The notes: generated by a model from the sequence alone, not told the origin. Numbered from the stretch's first letter, positions 18,228-26,692 are shown. The stretch: DNA of 64,000 bases from Methylomicrobium lacus_A (GCF_041897535.1 NZ_CP169217.1:744001-808000); one strand, 5' to 3'. Made by a program: numbers and translations.

Positions 18228-18776
18228 ATGTCTAAAAGTAAAAAATTTTTGTTTGTGTTAATGATGATGGCGATCACACCTATCGGCATTTTTATGATGC
18301 CGACAACAGCCGTCGCCGCGAAAGCTTGGCCTACGCCTACGATAGAGTCTTTGGGTTTGGCCACGGCTACGTGCGCCACAGGGTCGGCACAGAATCCGGA
18401 GCTTATTCGCTTGCGTGATGCCATTTCAGCAGCAGGCAATCTCAATGAGGCCCGTACACTGGCCCTGACACCGACGAACGATGCAATCGACGCACTCAGA
18501 AATGCTCGTTCTATTATGCCTTTCAGCGAGGATCTTCGCTTGGCCGAAACCCGTCTTAGTGATGCCCGCTCACGTATCATTGTGGCATCCTCCCAAGAAC
18601 AGGTCGCCGATGCATTCGACGGCATGATGATAGCGGGACTTGATGATGACAGTGCGGTCCGGGCAAGCGCCGGTGGTGGGAGTTGCAATTACTCAACGGG
18701 CGAGATTATCGCCATCGTGGTCGGTTTGATTCTGGGAATCATCCCTGGCTTGATCTTGCTCGTGGTGCTCTGCTGA
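18228..18776 (+). CDS. Exported hypothetical protein with C-terminal membrane tail
   Basis: Not recognised. A 182-residue protein with a clear signal peptide (about 1-31, ending AVAAKA). The middle (about 45-140) is helical, Ala/Asp/Arg-rich and free of known motifs. The end is a short GGGSCNYSTGE segment, then a membrane helix with IVVGLILGIIPGLILL and a final Cys. Two cysteines thus flank the terminal helix, which is preceded by glycines, so the protein may be held in the inner membrane by its tail. AAGGAGAGA lies before the ATG. A hairpin follows the gene at 18798. Confidence 0.7.
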   Translation: MSKSKKFLFVLMMMAITPIGIFMMPTTAVAAKAWPTPTIESLGLATATCATGSAQNPELIRLRDAISAAGNLNEARTLALTPTNDAIDALRNARSIMPFSEDLRLAETRLSDARSRIIVASSQEQVADAFDGMMIAGLDDDSAVRASAGGGSCNYSTGEIIAIVVGLILGIIPGLILLVVLC

Positions 18777-19087
18777 CGAACTCGTCACAAATCGACTCAG
18801 GCCTTGCAGCCAAGCGAATCCAGCCACGAAAATGATGGATTGCAAGGCCTGAACGCCAATTCCGCGGCCCGCAAGGTCGATTGTGTTTATTCAGACTCCC
18901 CGCCCCCGAGCACGGCCAAATGAGTTTTCGCGCTTTTCGACGTTTTCGTTTTTTAAAATAAAGCAGTGAGTATCGGCCATCTTAAGACACTCAGCCAATT
19001 GAAAATTTAAATCACTGAAGGTCTGATTTCAATTTGGAACCAGACCAAACAGTTGCATAAGTTGTAATTTCGTCGAGGGGACTTTCT
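18777..19087. other. Gene-free stretch between convergent genes
   Basis: 311 bases without a gene, lying between two converging genes. Apart from the 11-bp hairpin at 18798-18851 I see nothing; the right part is AT-rich without repeats. Confidence 0.5.
18798..18851 (+). terminator. Long-loop hairpin after hypothetical gene
   Basis: CAGGCCTTGCA at 18798-18808 pairs exactly with TGCAAGGCCTG at 18841-18851 across a 32-base loop. It begins 22 bases after the stop. There is no T-run, so it may act as a 3'-end stabiliser or Rho-dependent site rather than an intrinsic terminator. Confidence 0.4.
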
Positions 19088-19375
19088 TCAACGGTTTTTT
19101 GCCACTGCTCCGGCAATATGGGCTGTAATGGACCCGGAGCGTTCCCCATGACTTACCAGACTTGACATTAATTCCCGTTCCGCTTCAAGCCAATCCTCAA
19201 GCTCGTGCCCCGGATCGAATCCCCGTCTTTCTGCCTTGTAATAAGCAAGTTCGGAAATCTTGGCCGTGTTATCCAGAGGGTCAAGTGTTGTGCCGGATTC
19301 ATCTGGAGTCAAAATTTCTGTGGTTTGATGTATATTTTGATTACTATGTTTCACGACTTTAATTCTCAATGCCAA
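19088..19375 (-). CDS. DUF2934 domain protein
   Basis: A 95-residue protein. The C-terminal half carries the DUF2934 motif: KISELAYYKAERRGFDPG then DWLEAERELM (about 39-70). The family consists of small proteins of unknown function, common in Proteobacteria that fix nitrogen or oxidise methane. The start is a TTG with no clear ribosome binding site, so the N-terminal 30 residues are uncertain. It ends the two-gene minus-strand run with the VPEID-CTERM gene, 6 bases after that gene's stop. Confidence 0.75.
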   Translation of the reverse strand: MALRIKVVKHSNQNIHQTTEILTPDESGTTLDPLDNTAKISELAYYKAERRGFDPGHELEDWLEAERELMSSLVSHGERSGSITAHIAGAVAKNR

Positions 19376-19381
19376 GGAATA

Positions 19382-19648
19382 CTAAGAACGTCTCGAGCGA
19401 GATCTTTCACCCGCCAGCAACAAAACGCCTGTTAGCAAAGCTAGCGCAGTGGTTCCGGATGCGGCATCAATTTCTGGTGCCTTAAAACCATGACTCTTGC
19501 CGGAATTGCCGTTCCCATGATTTTGCGGCCTATCGTGCGACCTGAAGTGCGGCAGATCATGGGAGCTGTCGTGGGGCTTGGCGAAAGCACTGCTCGTAGT
19601 CAACAATATAACCGCTACACCCGTTATTAATAGTTGTCGGATTTTCAT
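19382..19648 (-). CDS. VPEID-CTERM sorting-signal protein
   Basis: An 88-residue exported protein. A signal peptide (about 1-23, ending SSAFA) is followed by a His/Ser/Asn/Gly-rich stretch (about 24-56), and then the tripartite C-terminal sorting signal: APEIDAASGT, a hydrophobic helix (ALALLTGVLLLAG) and basic ERSRSRRS. This matches the VPEID-CTERM type with Ala for the first Val. Such proteins are expected to be cut by an exosortase-like transpeptidase and moved to the outer surface or exopolysaccharide; no exosortase is in this window. Almost no mature protein remains after processing, about 35 residues. Confidence 0.8.
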   Translation of the reverse strand: MKIRQLLITGVAVILLTTSSAFAKPHDSSHDLPHFRSHDRPQNHGNGNSGKSHGFKAPEIDAASGTTALALLTGVLLLAGERSRSRRS

Positions 19649-20288
19649 AACACACCTCTCTTTTTGTTAACGAAAAAAGCCAAGCTATTGTCTGTAAATT
19701 ATCGATTTAGCAAACAACAATTCGATTATTCAGATACTTGGCCACTTGGAATTAAATCTTGCATTCCGACATAAGTTGTTAACGTCGATTGCAAATTGAC
19801 CACCTTCATTTACAATCGCATTATTTCCGTTCCTCTCGAGGGTGTCTGTTCGAAAGCATACATAAAACTGAACAATCGCCCCATTATTACGCCAGACTTG
19901 GTCAGTTGATGATTCACTGTGTCTTTGACAGCACTCGATAGACATCGGCTTTGACAATCCGCTGAAATCGGTAACCGCTCCTTCGTCCAGCGTGCATCAG
20001 TGTCCTTATGACTTCGCATCGCCGCTTTCGCCGTCATTCCCCGCCACCAGATGCGCGCGAATGGCTGAATAACACCATCATCAGCTCCAGCCTTTTACCC
20101 TATTGTTGATTGTCAGTGCTAAAGAATTACCAGCGGAAAAGCTGGGATTACGTTAGGTTCCAACCCTGCTTATGAGCTTATGAACTTTAGTGGCTACGAT
20201 GACGTCATATTTTCCAGTTAAGAAATATTTAACATCGCTATTCAGGGCGGTTGGCAGTATTTAACGTTAGACCGGAGGAGGGCTTTGT
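19649..20288. other. 640-base gene-free region
   Basis: A divergent intergenic region between the VPEID-CTERM gene and the hemolysin III-like gene. The short open frames here have no ribosome binding site or recognisable protein and I call none. No strong repeat or hairpin is visible. Confidence 0.5.
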
Positions 20289-20945
20289 ATGCGTAGACTA
20301 TTTTCAGCGCCGGTGCGTGATCAATCGCGACAGGAAGAAATCGCGAACAGCGTCAGCCACGGTCTTGGACTGGTCGCGGCCCTGTTGGGAGCACCTTTTC
20401 TGATCAGGCATGCCGCACGCCACGGCAATTCAGACTTCATGATCGGCGCGAGCCTCTTCGCATCGACCATGGTGCTGCTTTATCTTCTCTCGACCTTCTA
20501 TCATGCTTTACCGATAGGGAGGACCAAGCGCGTATTTCGCGCATTCGAGCAAGCGGTGATCTTCATCTTCATCGCCAGCACCTATACACCGTTCACACTG
20601 GGGGTTCTTCACGGCACCTGGGGCTGGACGCTTCTCAGCCTTATTTGGGGGCTTGCCACGATCGGGGTTGCACTGGTGGTATTCGATAAAATGTCCCATC
20701 CGATGGTCCCTACCGGTATTTATCTGCTCATGGGATGGCTGATCGTGATCGCATTCGATCCCTTGTTTGCGGCTGTACCACAGTCCGGCGTACTCTTGCT
20801 GGTTGCGGGAGGCGTGGCTTACACCGTCGGCGTAGCTTTCCTGGCAATCGATTCTCACCTGCGGTATGGGCATTTAATCTGGCACTTGTGCGTTATCGCA
20901 GGTACTACCTGCCACTACTTCGCAGTGCTTTGGTACGCAGCCTAG
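20289..20945 (+). CDS. Hemolysin III family (YqfA-like) membrane protein
   Basis: A 218-residue protein with seven predicted membrane helices. It carries the HlyIII/PAQR signature residues: ANSVSHGLG near the N-terminus, LSTFYHALP (about 67-75) and IWHLCVIAGTTCHYFAV in the last helix; the conserved His residues may hold a metal, as in the adiponectin-receptor superfamily. The name comes from Bacillus cereus hemolysin III, but most members are not toxins and act in membrane-lipid balance. GGAGGAGGG lies before the ATG. It is a single gene; the Crp/Fnr gene follows after 102 bases. Confidence 0.9.
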   Translation: MRRLFSAPVRDQSRQEEIANSVSHGLGLVAALLGAPFLIRHAARHGNSDFMIGASLFASTMVLLYLLSTFYHALPIGRTKRVFRAFEQAVIFIFIASTYTPFTLGVLHGTWGWTLLSLIWGLATIGVALVVFDKMSHPMVPTGIYLLMGWLIVIAFDPLFAAVPQSGVLLLVAGGVAYTVGVAFLAIDSHLRYGHLIWHLCVIAGTTCHYFAVLWYAA

Positions 20946-20987
20946 CGCTTACCCGTCCGCCAGTGGTGTCATGCCGGATTCAACTGT

Positions 20988-21017
20988 TATGAGACATCCG
21001 CCTATGAGACATCCGCC
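20988..21017. repeat. Perfect 15-bp tandem duplication
   Basis: TATGAGACATCCGCC occurs twice in a row, 30 bases before the start of the Crp/Fnr gene. It probably lies in that gene's promoter or leader. It may be slippage-derived and variable between strains. Confidence 0.7.
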
Positions 21018-21047
21018 AATTTTTTTAGCCTATTTAGAAAATTGTTC

Positions 21048-21785
21048 ATGAATGACTTTGATAATCCTCGGCAAAATCATCTTCTCAACTGCCTGCCCGC
21101 TGTCGAATTCGAGCGACTTCTGCCCAATCTTAAGCTGGTCCCGATGCCGCTCGGTGAAGTCGTTTACGAGTCGGGTGAAAAGTTGCAACACGCTTATTTC
21201 CCAACGAACAGCATCGTCTCCCTACTTTATGTAATGGAGAATGGCGCGTCGACCGAAATTGCGGTTGTCGGAAACGATGGCCTCATTGGTGTCCCTCTCT
21301 TCATGGGGGGGCTGAGCATGCCTAATCGAGCCGTTGTGCAAAGCGCAGGCTATGCCTATCGGTTGAATGCGCCTATGCTGATGAAGGAATTTAGCCGCTC
21401 CGGGGGGCGCCGCTGCGGGGCGCTGAGTCATTTGTTGCTACGCTATACCCAGGCGCTCATTACCCAGGTGACACAGACAGCGGCCTGCAACCGGCATCAT
21501 GAGGTGGAACAACAATTATGTCGCTGGATATTGCTAAGCCTCGATCGGCTTTCTTCGAATGAGTTGAATATGACCCATGAATTGATTGCCAATATGCTGG
21601 GCGTTCGCCGTGAAGGCGTTACGGCGGCGGCGGGGAATCTGCAGCGAGCAGGATTGATTCATTATAGACGGGGGCACATAACGGTTCTGGATAGACCGGG
21701 ATTGGAGGCACGGGTCTGTGAGTGCTACCAAGTGGTCAAAATGGAATCCGATCGCCTGCTCCATCTCCCCCGTAAAGCCATTTGA
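21048..21785 (+). CDS. Crp/Fnr family transcriptional regulator
   Basis: A 245-residue protein. The N-terminal cyclic-nucleotide-binding beta-roll (about 10-125; VVYESGEKLQHAYFP and VGNDGLIGVPLF) is followed by a dimer helix and a winged helix-turn-helix (about 180-230; MTHELIANMLGVRREGV is the recognition region). The Cys cluster of FNR at the N-terminus and the usual Arg/Ser of cAMP sites are not evident, so the signal is unknown. This group is often found in stress-gene neighbourhoods. Start: ATG at 21048 is chosen; a TTG two codons upstream is possible and no ribosome binding site decides between them. Confidence 0.88.
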   Translation: MNDFDNPRQNHLLNCLPAVEFERLLPNLKLVPMPLGEVVYESGEKLQHAYFPTNSIVSLLYVMENGASTEIAVVGNDGLIGVPLFMGGLSMPNRAVVQSAGYAYRLNAPMLMKEFSRSGGRRCGALSHLLLRYTQALITQVTQTAACNRHHEVEQQLCRWILLSLDRLSSNELNMTHELIANMLGVRREGVTAAAGNLQRAGLIHYRRGHITVLDRPGLEARVCECYQVVKMESDRLLHLPRKAI

Positions 21786-21925
21786 CTTCGTTCGTTCGAA
21801 CGCTTGAAACAAATCTTTGTCCACTGAATTTATCGGATGGCCAGGTTGTCAGACCTAGATAAAAATTTGTTAAGCTCCGCATTCTCGCCGTAAACACCGA
21901 CGGCAGCGAGGTCAGCATCACTGCC

Positions 21926-21952
21926 GTTCTGGTATGCCTGGCATACCAGAAC
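21926..21952. repeat. Perfect 13-bp palindrome upstream of the OmpA-like gene
   Basis: GTTCTGGTATGCC and its exact complement GGCATACCAGAAC are separated by a single base. It lies 36 bases before the OmpA-like start and 140 bases after the Crp/Fnr stop. The near-zero spacer is poor for an RNA hairpin, so a DNA-binding site is more likely than a terminator. Confidence 0.6.
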
Positions 21953-21987
21953 CCGTACATTCTCTGAAATTCGAGGAATTTGAAATT

Positions 21988-22599
21988 ATGAAGCCATCAC
22001 AATTTCGTCCGTTTACCGGATTATCCGTCTGCACATCGCTGCTGGCGTGGGCATGCTTAGCTACAGCGCATGCGCAGGAAACTGAAATCCCACTCGAGAC
22101 TCAAAAGAAGCAGATCGAACTCGATAGACAGCAGCTCGAGCTGGATAAGAAGCAGTTGGAGTTGCAACGCAAGCAACTTCAGATCGAGGAATCCGCTCGC
22201 AAGGAGCTTCAGTTGAAGGAAACAGAAAAAGCCGTCACCATGAAACTCGAAGGCGACGTGGTTTTTGATTTCGGTAAAGCCGATATCAAGTCCAAGGCGG
22301 AGCAGACTCTCGACAAGGTCGGGACGGTGATCGCACAGTTTCCCGAGGGCAAGGTGCTCATCGAAGGATATACCGATTCCAAAGGCTCGCAGAAAGTAAA
22401 CCTCGAGCTTTCAAAACGGCGCGCCCAGGCGGTGAAAGACTGGCTGGTCAAACAGAAAGGCGTTGCCGAATCGGTCATCACGACCGACGGTTTCGGTGAG
22501 ACGAAGCCCGTTGCGCCGAACACCAACCCCGACGGTAGCGACAACCCGCAAGGTCGCCAGCAGAATCGGCGCGTCGAGATCACGGTCGAAAAGAATTGA
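21988..22599 (+). CDS. OmpA-family protein with coiled-coil spacer
   Basis: A 203-residue exported protein. A signal peptide (about 1-29, ending ATAHAQ) is followed by a heptad-like coiled coil (about 32-75; repeats of LELDKKQ / LELQRKQ) and an OmpA-like peptidoglycan-binding domain (about 80-200; FDFGKADI, VLIEGYTDSKGS, LSKRRAQAVKDWL and the final QQNRRVEI). There is no beta-barrel, so it is a periplasmic linker to peptidoglycan. The ATG at 21988 is chosen because GAGGAA lies upstream and the signal peptide begins there. The 27-base palindrome just upstream may control it. Confidence 0.9.
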   Translation: MKPSQFRPFTGLSVCTSLLAWACLATAHAQETEIPLETQKKQIELDRQQLELDKKQLELQRKQLQIEESARKELQLKETEKAVTMKLEGDVVFDFGKADIKSKAEQTLDKVGTVIAQFPEGKVLIEGYTDSKGSQKVNLELSKRRAQAVKDWLVKQKGVAESVITTDGFGETKPVAPNTNPDGSDNPQGRQQNRRVEITVEKN

Positions 22600-22712
22600 G
22601 CGAAATTTATGCGGGTGCCGAGTCAAACGCGTCATGGCGGCAGCAGTTGACGGGCGGGCGGTAAGCAAGGAAGCGCGTTGCTCACCCTAACTGACTTACG
22701 CCACTTTGTTAA

Positions 22713-22931
22713 TTACGGTTTTTGTTTTTTGAAGATTTGGGGCAAATCCAACAAGGGCTTGCTTGAATAAACTTGATCTATCAAATTTTTAAACCAGTAG
22801 GGACGAAATAGCAAAATATAGAGGGCAGTTAAAGTCGTAATGGGGACCGGTTGAATTTCGATTAAAGCGAGAAGCAGCAAGCCAACCAGGCACAAAAAGC
22901 GGATAAAGTAATATTTTTTTAGAGGGGGCAT
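22713..22931 (-). CDS. Small hypothetical membrane protein
   Basis: A 72-residue protein, not recognised. It begins MPPLKKYYFIRFLCLVGLLL, has two hydrophobic segments (about 9-24 and 28-43) and ends in a polar, Lys-rich tail with Pro and Tyr (RPYWFKNLIDQVYS). Its amino-acid make-up looks like a real inner-membrane protein, with positive residues at both cytoplasmic ends. No strong ribosome binding site is seen. It lies between the converging OmpA-like gene and a dispersed repeat. Confidence 0.5.
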   Translation of the reverse strand: MPPLKKYYFIRFLCLVGLLLLALIEIQPVPITTLTALYILLFRPYWFKNLIDQVYSSKPLLDLPQIFKKQKP

Positions 22932-22987
22932 TTCGAGTTTTCTTAAAGTGGGTATGGGTACGTTTTATCCATGCCCTTATACACAAA

Positions 22988-23144
22988 TGCCGTCATACCC
23001 GCCGGGAAGCGGGTATCCAGGGCCAGGGATGGCGAGCCTTAATACATCCCTGTAGTCTGGATCCCGGCAATCCATGCCGGGATGACGGCTTAACTTAATG
23101 GCAGTGAGGGCCAGGGATGGCAAGCTCAATACGTCCCTGTAGCC
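22988..23144. repeat. Two copies of a dispersed GC-rich repeat, the second split by IS630
   Basis: The unit, beginning GGCCAGGGATGG, running through CATCCCTGTAG and ending in an inverted repeat around CCCGGCAATCCATGCCGGGAT, occurs at about 23018-23088. It starts again at about 23109 and is cut at 23145 by the insertion sequence. Its other half resumes after the element at 24466 with ATTCCGGCAATCCGCCGGAAT. The first flank, CCCGCCGGGAAGCGGG, is a related stem. This looks like a small mobile or REP-like repeat. Confidence 0.6.
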
Positions 23145-23178
23145 TAGTACAACGCACCGGAAATTCTCCGAATAATTT

Positions 23179-23940
23179 TTAAACCACCAGAGGCCTTCCG
23201 GTATAAGTCCAGCGAAAAGGCTTAGCGAGGGTTTCATTGAAGAAATCGATAAACTGAAAAATACGTCCTTTCAAATCTGCTCTCGAGGTGAAGCTTGCCC
23301 GTTTGAGCAAGCGACGGGATAGAATGCCAAACCAAATCTCGATCTGATTCAGCCACGAGCAATGCTTGGGCGTATAAACAAAGCGAATGCGATGGCTTTC
23401 GTCCTGCAAAAAAGCCGCGCGGGAGTTCATATCCCGTAGTACTCCGCGTTCCCCTTTCACGCCCAAGTCCTCGTCAATTCCGCAGGCTTTGGCGATCCAT
23501 TCCACCAGCGTCGCGGATTTATGGGTGTTCAACTGATCGGCCACAAACAGCCATTGCCCCTGAGGGTCTGTGGCGACGGTTTGCTGCACGTGGGCGACAA
23601 AGTCAGCTTCTGTTCGTGTGTCCTGAACAGTGGGCGCAATGACCTTGCCTGTTGCCACCTCGAAGTTGGCAATCAGGGCTTGGGTGCCGTGGCGCCGGTA
23701 TTCGTACTCGATCCGTTCCGGCTGTCCGGGTTGCATGGGCTGTGCGGGGTGAATGCGCTCCAGGGCCTGAATGCCGGTTTTTTCATCGATGCTGATCACG
23801 TGAATGCCTTGCGCATGCAGCGCCGGGGCTTGCCGATACAGGTCGCATACCGCTTCGACGTTGACCTGGAAGGTGGCTTCATCGTCGATGGTGGGATTCA
23901 GCCAATAGCGCGTTCGATGCGGCTTTAGCTGACCCTGCAT
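23179..23940 (-). CDS. IS630 transposase, catalytic DDE part (copy 1)
   Basis: A 253-residue frame with the DDE catalytic residues of IS630: Asp in ISIDEKTG (about 49-56), Asp in LFVADQLNTHKS (about 130) and Glu in WLNQIEIWFG. It overlaps the upstream helix-turn-helix frame by 62 bases and lies in the +1 frame. The ATG may allow separate translation, or a +1 frameshift near the run TTTTTTAAA (revcomp of 23942-23950) may fuse the two. Both element copies have the same arrangement, so it is not a local sequencing error. Confidence 0.88.
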   Translation of the reverse strand: MQGQLKPHRTRYWLNPTIDDEATFQVNVEAVCDLYRQAPALHAQGIHVISIDEKTGIQALERIHPAQPMQPGQPERIEYEYRRHGTQALIANFEVATGKVIAPTVQDTRTEADFVAHVQQTVATDPQGQWLFVADQLNTHKSATLVEWIAKACGIDEDLGVKGERGVLRDMNSRAAFLQDESHRIRFVYTPKHCSWLNQIEIWFGILSRRLLKRASFTSRADLKGRIFQFIDFFNETLAKPFRWTYTGRPLVV

Positions 23941-24403
23941 TTAAAAAACGACCAATACTGGTCGCTGAGATACGGTCGACAATGCCTTGCTTAACGGCTT
24001 CCCGTGCCAAATCTTTGCGCGTCCAATGCGTCAAGGGTGAAGGCGGCGTTTCACAAGCCAACGCCAGCAGTTGGCAGACCTGTTCGGCGCTGAAGGTCTG
24101 TGGTGCACCCGGACGTTCCGCATCCGCCAGAATCGTCTCGATCTGCCGGCGTAAACGTTCGGGATCATCTTCGCAGGCAGCCAGCGCCTCTTGGGCCGAC
24201 AGCCAACGACGACGCCACAAACCGACCGTCTCTTCCTTGATGTTCAGACCCTGCGCGCTGGCCTTGTTGCGACGGCCGGCTCCCGCATTTAAGACGATGC
24301 GCGCCCGCTGCACTAAACTGTGCGGCAGTTGCCGACTTCGAACAATGGCTTCCAGCGTCGATTGTTGGGCTTGCGTCAAAATAAGCGGAGTGAGTGGGCG
24401 CAT
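23879..24403 (-). CDS. IS630 transposase, N-terminal DNA-binding part (copy 1)
   Basis: A 174-residue frame with two helix-turn-helix regions: one around RRNKASAQGLNIKEETVGLW (about 44-63) and a second homeodomain-like part near the C-terminus (ATSIGRFLNAG, about 147-157). It binds the element ends. It is read first and then overlaps the catalytic frame; see that entry. Confidence 0.85.
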   Translation of the reverse strand: MRPLTPLILTQAQQSTLEAIVRSRQLPHSLVQRARIVLNAGAGRRNKASAQGLNIKEETVGLWRRRWLSAQEALAACEDDPERLRRQIETILADAERPGAPQTFSAEQVCQLLALACETPPSPLTHWTRKDLAREAVKQGIVDRISATSIGRFLNAGSAKAASNALLAESHHRR

Positions 24404-24653
24404 CGCTTCCTTGCGGGATGATTTTCGGGCTTGCTATTATCCTTCATTTTTTAGGTTTGTAGTACTAGATTCCGGCAATCCGCCGGAATGAAGGAGTTGT
24501 GTATAAAGGTATGCGTTTTATCGGTCCCACCCTCTTTACACATGGGACCGTTTAACAAGTCGTATAGGGTTTCCATCTATCATCCCTGATTGCCACTTTC
24601 TAGGCAATAAATTCTGGAATTCTTTCAGGACATTACCTGTATTTCTTTACGTG

Positions 24654-26624
24654 TCAGAAGAGAAACAGGCGCTTGCGCTCGTGACGGTAGCGGCCAAGCG
24701 CCCAGAGCGGAAAAAATTTATCGTAACCGTGGTATTTCAGATAAAAAACTTTGGGAAATCCGGGAGCATTGGAACCATCGTCTTCCCAGAACCCATCGGC
24801 CTGCTGGTTTGTGAGCAGGTAATTCACTCCGCTCTCGACTTCAAGGCAGTCTGCCTCACCTGCCGAGAGTAACGCCAGGAGGGCAAGAGCGGTATGGAAT
24901 GCCGTGCTGGTATGGAATTGGCTGCGGAATTTTGGATAGCTGTAACTGTAATTATCCTCGCCCCAGCCGCCGTCAGGACGTTGCTTCGATTTTATCCAGG
25001 CGACGGCTTTGCGAATGCCGGGGTCGTCCCTAGGCACGCCTGCGCTTTCAAAACCGGTCAGAACCGACCAGGTGCCGTAAATATAATTTGTGCCCCAGCG
25101 ACCGAACCAGGAGCCATCCGTTTCCTGCTGACTGCGCAAGTAATCGATGCATTTGTCGATGGTCGCCCGGTATTCCGGATGCCGATTTAAAAGTTTGCCC
25201 AGCAGCATGATAGAGCGACCGCTGACATCGGCGGTGGGCGGGTCGATCAGGGCTTCGTGGTCGGCAAACGGTAGCTGGTTCAGATAGTCATGGATGTTGT
25301 CGGCGTCATAAGCACCATAGCCGCCATTGCGGGATTGCATACCGGCGATCCAGGCGCCGGCGCGCTCGATATTTCCGGCATACTCCCGGTCGCCGGCCTG
25401 AACCATCGCAAAGGCAACCACCGCCGTATCATCGGCGTCGGGGTAATAGCTGTTGCCGAACTGGAAAGCCCAGCCGCCGCCCGGCAGGCTGGGACGCTGG
25501 ATTTGCCAGTCGCCCGCTTCATCCTTTAACTGCTTGCCTGCCAGCCAGCGCAGTGCCGATTTAAGCGCTTGTTGTGTGCGTGGATCACGTTCGTTGCGGT
25601 CGACTTCCTGCAAGGCCAAAGCAGCGAGGCCGGTATCCCAGACGGGAGAAACACAGGGCTGGCAATAGGCAATATCCTCCTTGATAACCAGCAACCGGTC
25701 GATCGCTGCTCTGGCGATCCGTCGCCGTTCATTGTCGGGAGGGAGCCCCAAGTAATCCATGGCCTCGTAGGCGTTGACCATGGCCGTGAAGATCCCCCCC
25801 AGACCATAGTAACCATTCAATCTGGCCATGAACCAGTCACGCGCCTTGACGGTAGCCTTGCGGCGGACGAAAGCGGGAATCAAAGGCTCCAGTAGGCGCA
25901 GCAGGCGCTCGCCGGCCAGAATGGCCTTGCCTAGAGGCGTTTTGACGTAAGAAAAATAGTTCTTTTCTTTATCCGGCGGGGTAACGAACAATTCTCCGAT
26001 GCCTATTTTGTGTGGATTACGGGCCTTGACCTTATAGGTACAGAGGATGGACAGCGGAACGATCACGGTGCGCGACCAGTACGATACTTTGTCGATATGA
26101 AACGGAAACCACTTGGGCAGCAGCATGATTTCCACCGGAATGAAGGGGACCCCGCGCCAGGGGATTTGCTCAAACATGGCCAGCATGATGCGAGTGAACA
26201 CATTGGCCTTGGCCGCGCCGCCCCGGGCAAGTATCCACTCGCGCGCCTTGACCATATGCACGGCCTGCACGGAGTCGCCGGCCATTTTCATCGCGTAATA
26301 AGCTTTGATCGTACAACTGATATCACCCGCGCCGCCTTTAAAAAGAGCATAACTGCCGTCCGCGCCTTGTTGTGCGCGAAGATAATTGGCGATCTTGGCC
26401 TGAAGCGCTTCGTTGATTTCGTCCATGTAATGCATCATCAGGATGTACTCGGAAGGTATCGTGCAATCCGCTTCGAGTTCGAATACCCAATAACCTTCTT
26501 CATTTTGCAGGGCGAGAAGTTGCGCACTGGCTCGGACAATCGCGCTGTCGAGTTTTGCGGATGAAACAAGGGTGCCGGTGAAGTCTTGCTTTGAACCTGA
26601 AAGTGAAGATGTCTCTTTCAACAT
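24654..26624 (-). CDS. shc: Squalene-hopene cyclase
   Basis: A 656-residue class II terpene cyclase that turns squalene into hopene or diplopterol for hopanoid membranes. The catalytic motif DADD is present at about 395-398 (YYPDADDTAVVAF), with several QW repeats, for example QETDGSWFGRWG, QRPDGGWGED and QQADGFWED. The length is normal (about 630-660). The ATG at 26624 is chosen because GAGGGA lies upstream; a GTG six codons earlier would put that site inside the gene. It lies 68 bases after the GH133 gene on the same strand and may be the last gene of the glucan operon. Remnants of another copy lie at 47815-47952. Confidence 0.95.
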   Translation of the reverse strand: MLKETSSLSGSKQDFTGTLVSSAKLDSAIVRASAQLLALQNEEGYWVFELEADCTIPSEYILMMHYMDEINEALQAKIANYLRAQQGADGSYALFKGGAGDISCTIKAYYAMKMAGDSVQAVHMVKAREWILARGGAAKANVFTRIMLAMFEQIPWRGVPFIPVEIMLLPKWFPFHIDKVSYWSRTVIVPLSILCTYKVKARNPHKIGIGELFVTPPDKEKNYFSYVKTPLGKAILAGERLLRLLEPLIPAFVRRKATVKARDWFMARLNGYYGLGGIFTAMVNAYEAMDYLGLPPDNERRRIARAAIDRLLVIKEDIAYCQPCVSPVWDTGLAALALQEVDRNERDPRTQQALKSALRWLAGKQLKDEAGDWQIQRPSLPGGGWAFQFGNSYYPDADDTAVVAFAMVQAGDREYAGNIERAGAWIAGMQSRNGGYGAYDADNIHDYLNQLPFADHEALIDPPTADVSGRSIMLLGKLLNRHPEYRATIDKCIDYLRSQQETDGSWFGRWGTNYIYGTWSVLTGFESAGVPRDDPGIRKAVAWIKSKQRPDGGWGEDNYSYSYPKFRSQFHTSTAFHTALALLALLSAGEADCLEVESGVNYLLTNQQADGFWEDDGSNAPGFPKVFYLKYHGYDKFFPLWALGRYRHERKRLFLF

Positions 26625-26692
26625 GGCTTGTATTTCCCTCACTTTTTATTTGATGTTCAAGTTGGTTATAAAAATTCTAACCTGACGTAGAC

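Larger units (their letters stand above)
23147..24465 (-). mobile_element. IS630-family insertion sequence, copy 1
   Basis: A 1319-base element flanked by TA at both ends (23145-23146 and 24466-24467), the target duplication typical of IS630/Tc1-mariner elements. The ends are GTACAACGCACC and, inverted, GTACTACAAACC, an imperfect inverted repeat. It holds two overlapping transposase frames. The predicted proteins are identical to those of copy 2 at 61948-63266, exactly 38,801 bases away in the same orientation. The insertion split a dispersed repeat. Confidence 0.9.
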
